Assembly: GCA_016763495.1 (NCBI GenBank)
Contig: JAESTR010000016.1
Location: 1-16,401, forward strand
Origin: Kordiimonadaceae bacterium
Lineage (GTDB): Bacteria; Pseudomonadota; Alphaproteobacteria; Sphingomonadales; Kordiimonadaceae
DNA length: 16,401 nucleotides
Reading direction: 5' to 3'
Shown: piece after piece, positions 15,713 to 16,401 of the stretch
Layout: the number at the start of each line of letters is the position of its first letter
How positions within the stretch are numbered: position 1 is the first letter of the stretch
Position numbers and translations under genes: made by a program
Notes under the pieces: generated by a model
The model's input: only the letters and a program-made list of their open reading frames with translations
Database searches by the model: none
Told to the model about the DNA's origin: nothing

Positions 15713-16401
15713 TTAAAGTGCGCTGACAGCGCCCTCAGTATATATGTGACTGCATCTAAGCCGAGCCGCTTCTTTCAGCGATTCTGTGCCTTCTGTCAAG
15801 CATTGTATGGTCCGCCAGCCTTCATTCCGTAATTTAGTACTGACCTCAAGTGACGTACCGAAAGGAAGATATAATTTTTCAGGCAATGCAGTCACTGGCA
15901 CCACCGCCATCAAACTATCCAAATAAACTGAAAAACCAACAGCTTCTTCAGCGTGCCCGTCAGGATAAATAACATTATAGCGGCCACCACGGCCAAGTTC
16001 ACCGTTACCACCCTTTGCAAAAAAGGCAAAACCGATGCCCGACTTATATTCGAAACCATGTGTCTCACACGGGTCCACAGTCAACAGCAAAGTCGGCAGG
16101 CGTTCTTTGAGCATTTCTACCAACTTTACAACACGCGCGACAAGTGCGCCCGCAGCACCAGACAAACCAATTGCTTGTATGAGCGGGACAGCATGATCTG
16201 CATCACCAGCAGACGCAAGCAACTGCTCAAAAACCGACTTAGCTTCAGCAGGTAGTTTAACCAAAGCGCCCACATCTTTGGCGTCGAGAGCTTCTAGTAT
16301 ATGGTTAGTTAACGTATCATCGAAACCGAAATTTTCGCACTAAATACGCGCGAGAGGCGCTGTGGTCAGATCAACAGAAACATTCTGGATACCCACCCCT
16401 A
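15713..16401 (-). pseudogene. hisZ: ATP phosphoribosyltransferase regulatory subunit HisZ, interrupted by in-frame TAG and cut by window edge
   Basis: HisZ is a class II aminoacyl-tRNA-synthetase-like protein lacking tRNA-charging activity that joins the short form of HisG and makes it competent and histidine-sensitive at the first step of histidine synthesis. The C-terminal part (208 codons after the stop) shows HGFEYKSGIGFAFFAKGG, ELGRGGRYNVIY, VGFSVYLDSL and LYLPFGTS, typical of HisZ. Reading upstream in the same frame, a TAG codon occurs at 16342-16340. Immediately before it, the frame still encodes HisZ-like sequence (IQNVSVDLTTAPLARI) out to the window edge. The sequence on both sides joins without a frameshift, so one base substitution (for example from TTG) would account for it. 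It may be a recent nonsense mutation, a sequencing error or a suppressed codon. The 5' half lies outside the window. purA follows 39 bases downstream. Confidence 0.8.

Noticed and set aside
16337..16345. Frameshift instead of a nonsense change in hisZ
   Set aside because: HisZ-like sequence continues in the same frame on both sides of the TAG; neither alternative frame reads family sequence across the point.

Overview
The window reads as chromosomal DNA from a moderate-GC Alphaproteobacterium, plausibly a marine Kordiimonas- or Rhodospirillales-like organism. The lineage call rests on gene content and order: the DUF6476 / RluD-type pseudouridine synthase / rpoH cluster, the hisZ-purA pair, a DUF2842 protein and a PAS_5 (PF07310) protein. 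All of these are typical of Alphaproteobacteria. The genus is inference. No rRNA, tRNA, CRISPR array, insertion sequence or phage gene was seen. Coding density is high and no gene-free stretch exceeds 300 bases; the longest (4304-4552) is a divergent promoter region.

Layout. Positions 1-3460 are on the plus strand: moaB (molybdenum cofactor), a sodium/alanine-type symporter whose ribosome binding site lies in a hairpin, a secreted SnoaL/NTF2-like protein coupled to it, and a PAS_5 protein. An SDR oxidoreductase (minus) and an unrecognised multi-pass membrane protein (plus) diverge from the 4304-4552 gap. A minus-strand pair follows: an SRAP/HMCES-type DNA-protein crosslink protein, then a crotonase-fold protein lacking both hydratase glutamates. 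Next come a small plus-strand DUF2842 protein and an AlkK-like acyl-CoA ligase (minus), with a bidirectional terminator between them and a palindrome over the ligase promoter.

From 9237 the window is core genome. DUF6476 (minus) and RluD (plus) diverge from an 11-base gap filled entirely by their two Shine-Dalgarno sequences. rpoH (sigma-32) follows on the plus strand. Convergent to rpoH is a minus-strand operon of a degenerate, tail-anchored protein kinase-like protein (TTG start) and a small basic membrane protein. Further right, on the minus strand, hisZ (histidine biosynthesis regulatory subunit, cut by the window edge) precedes purA (AMP biosynthesis), which ends at a strong intrinsic terminator.

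Most noteworthy: an in-frame TAG codon interrupts hisZ although its reading frame keeps family sequence on both sides; the pseudokinase plus membrane-protein operon has no assigned function; the enoyl-CoA-hydratase-like protein has a non-canonical active site; and several translation-initiation arrangements are unusual (hairpin-sequestered, interlocked, leaderless, TTG).
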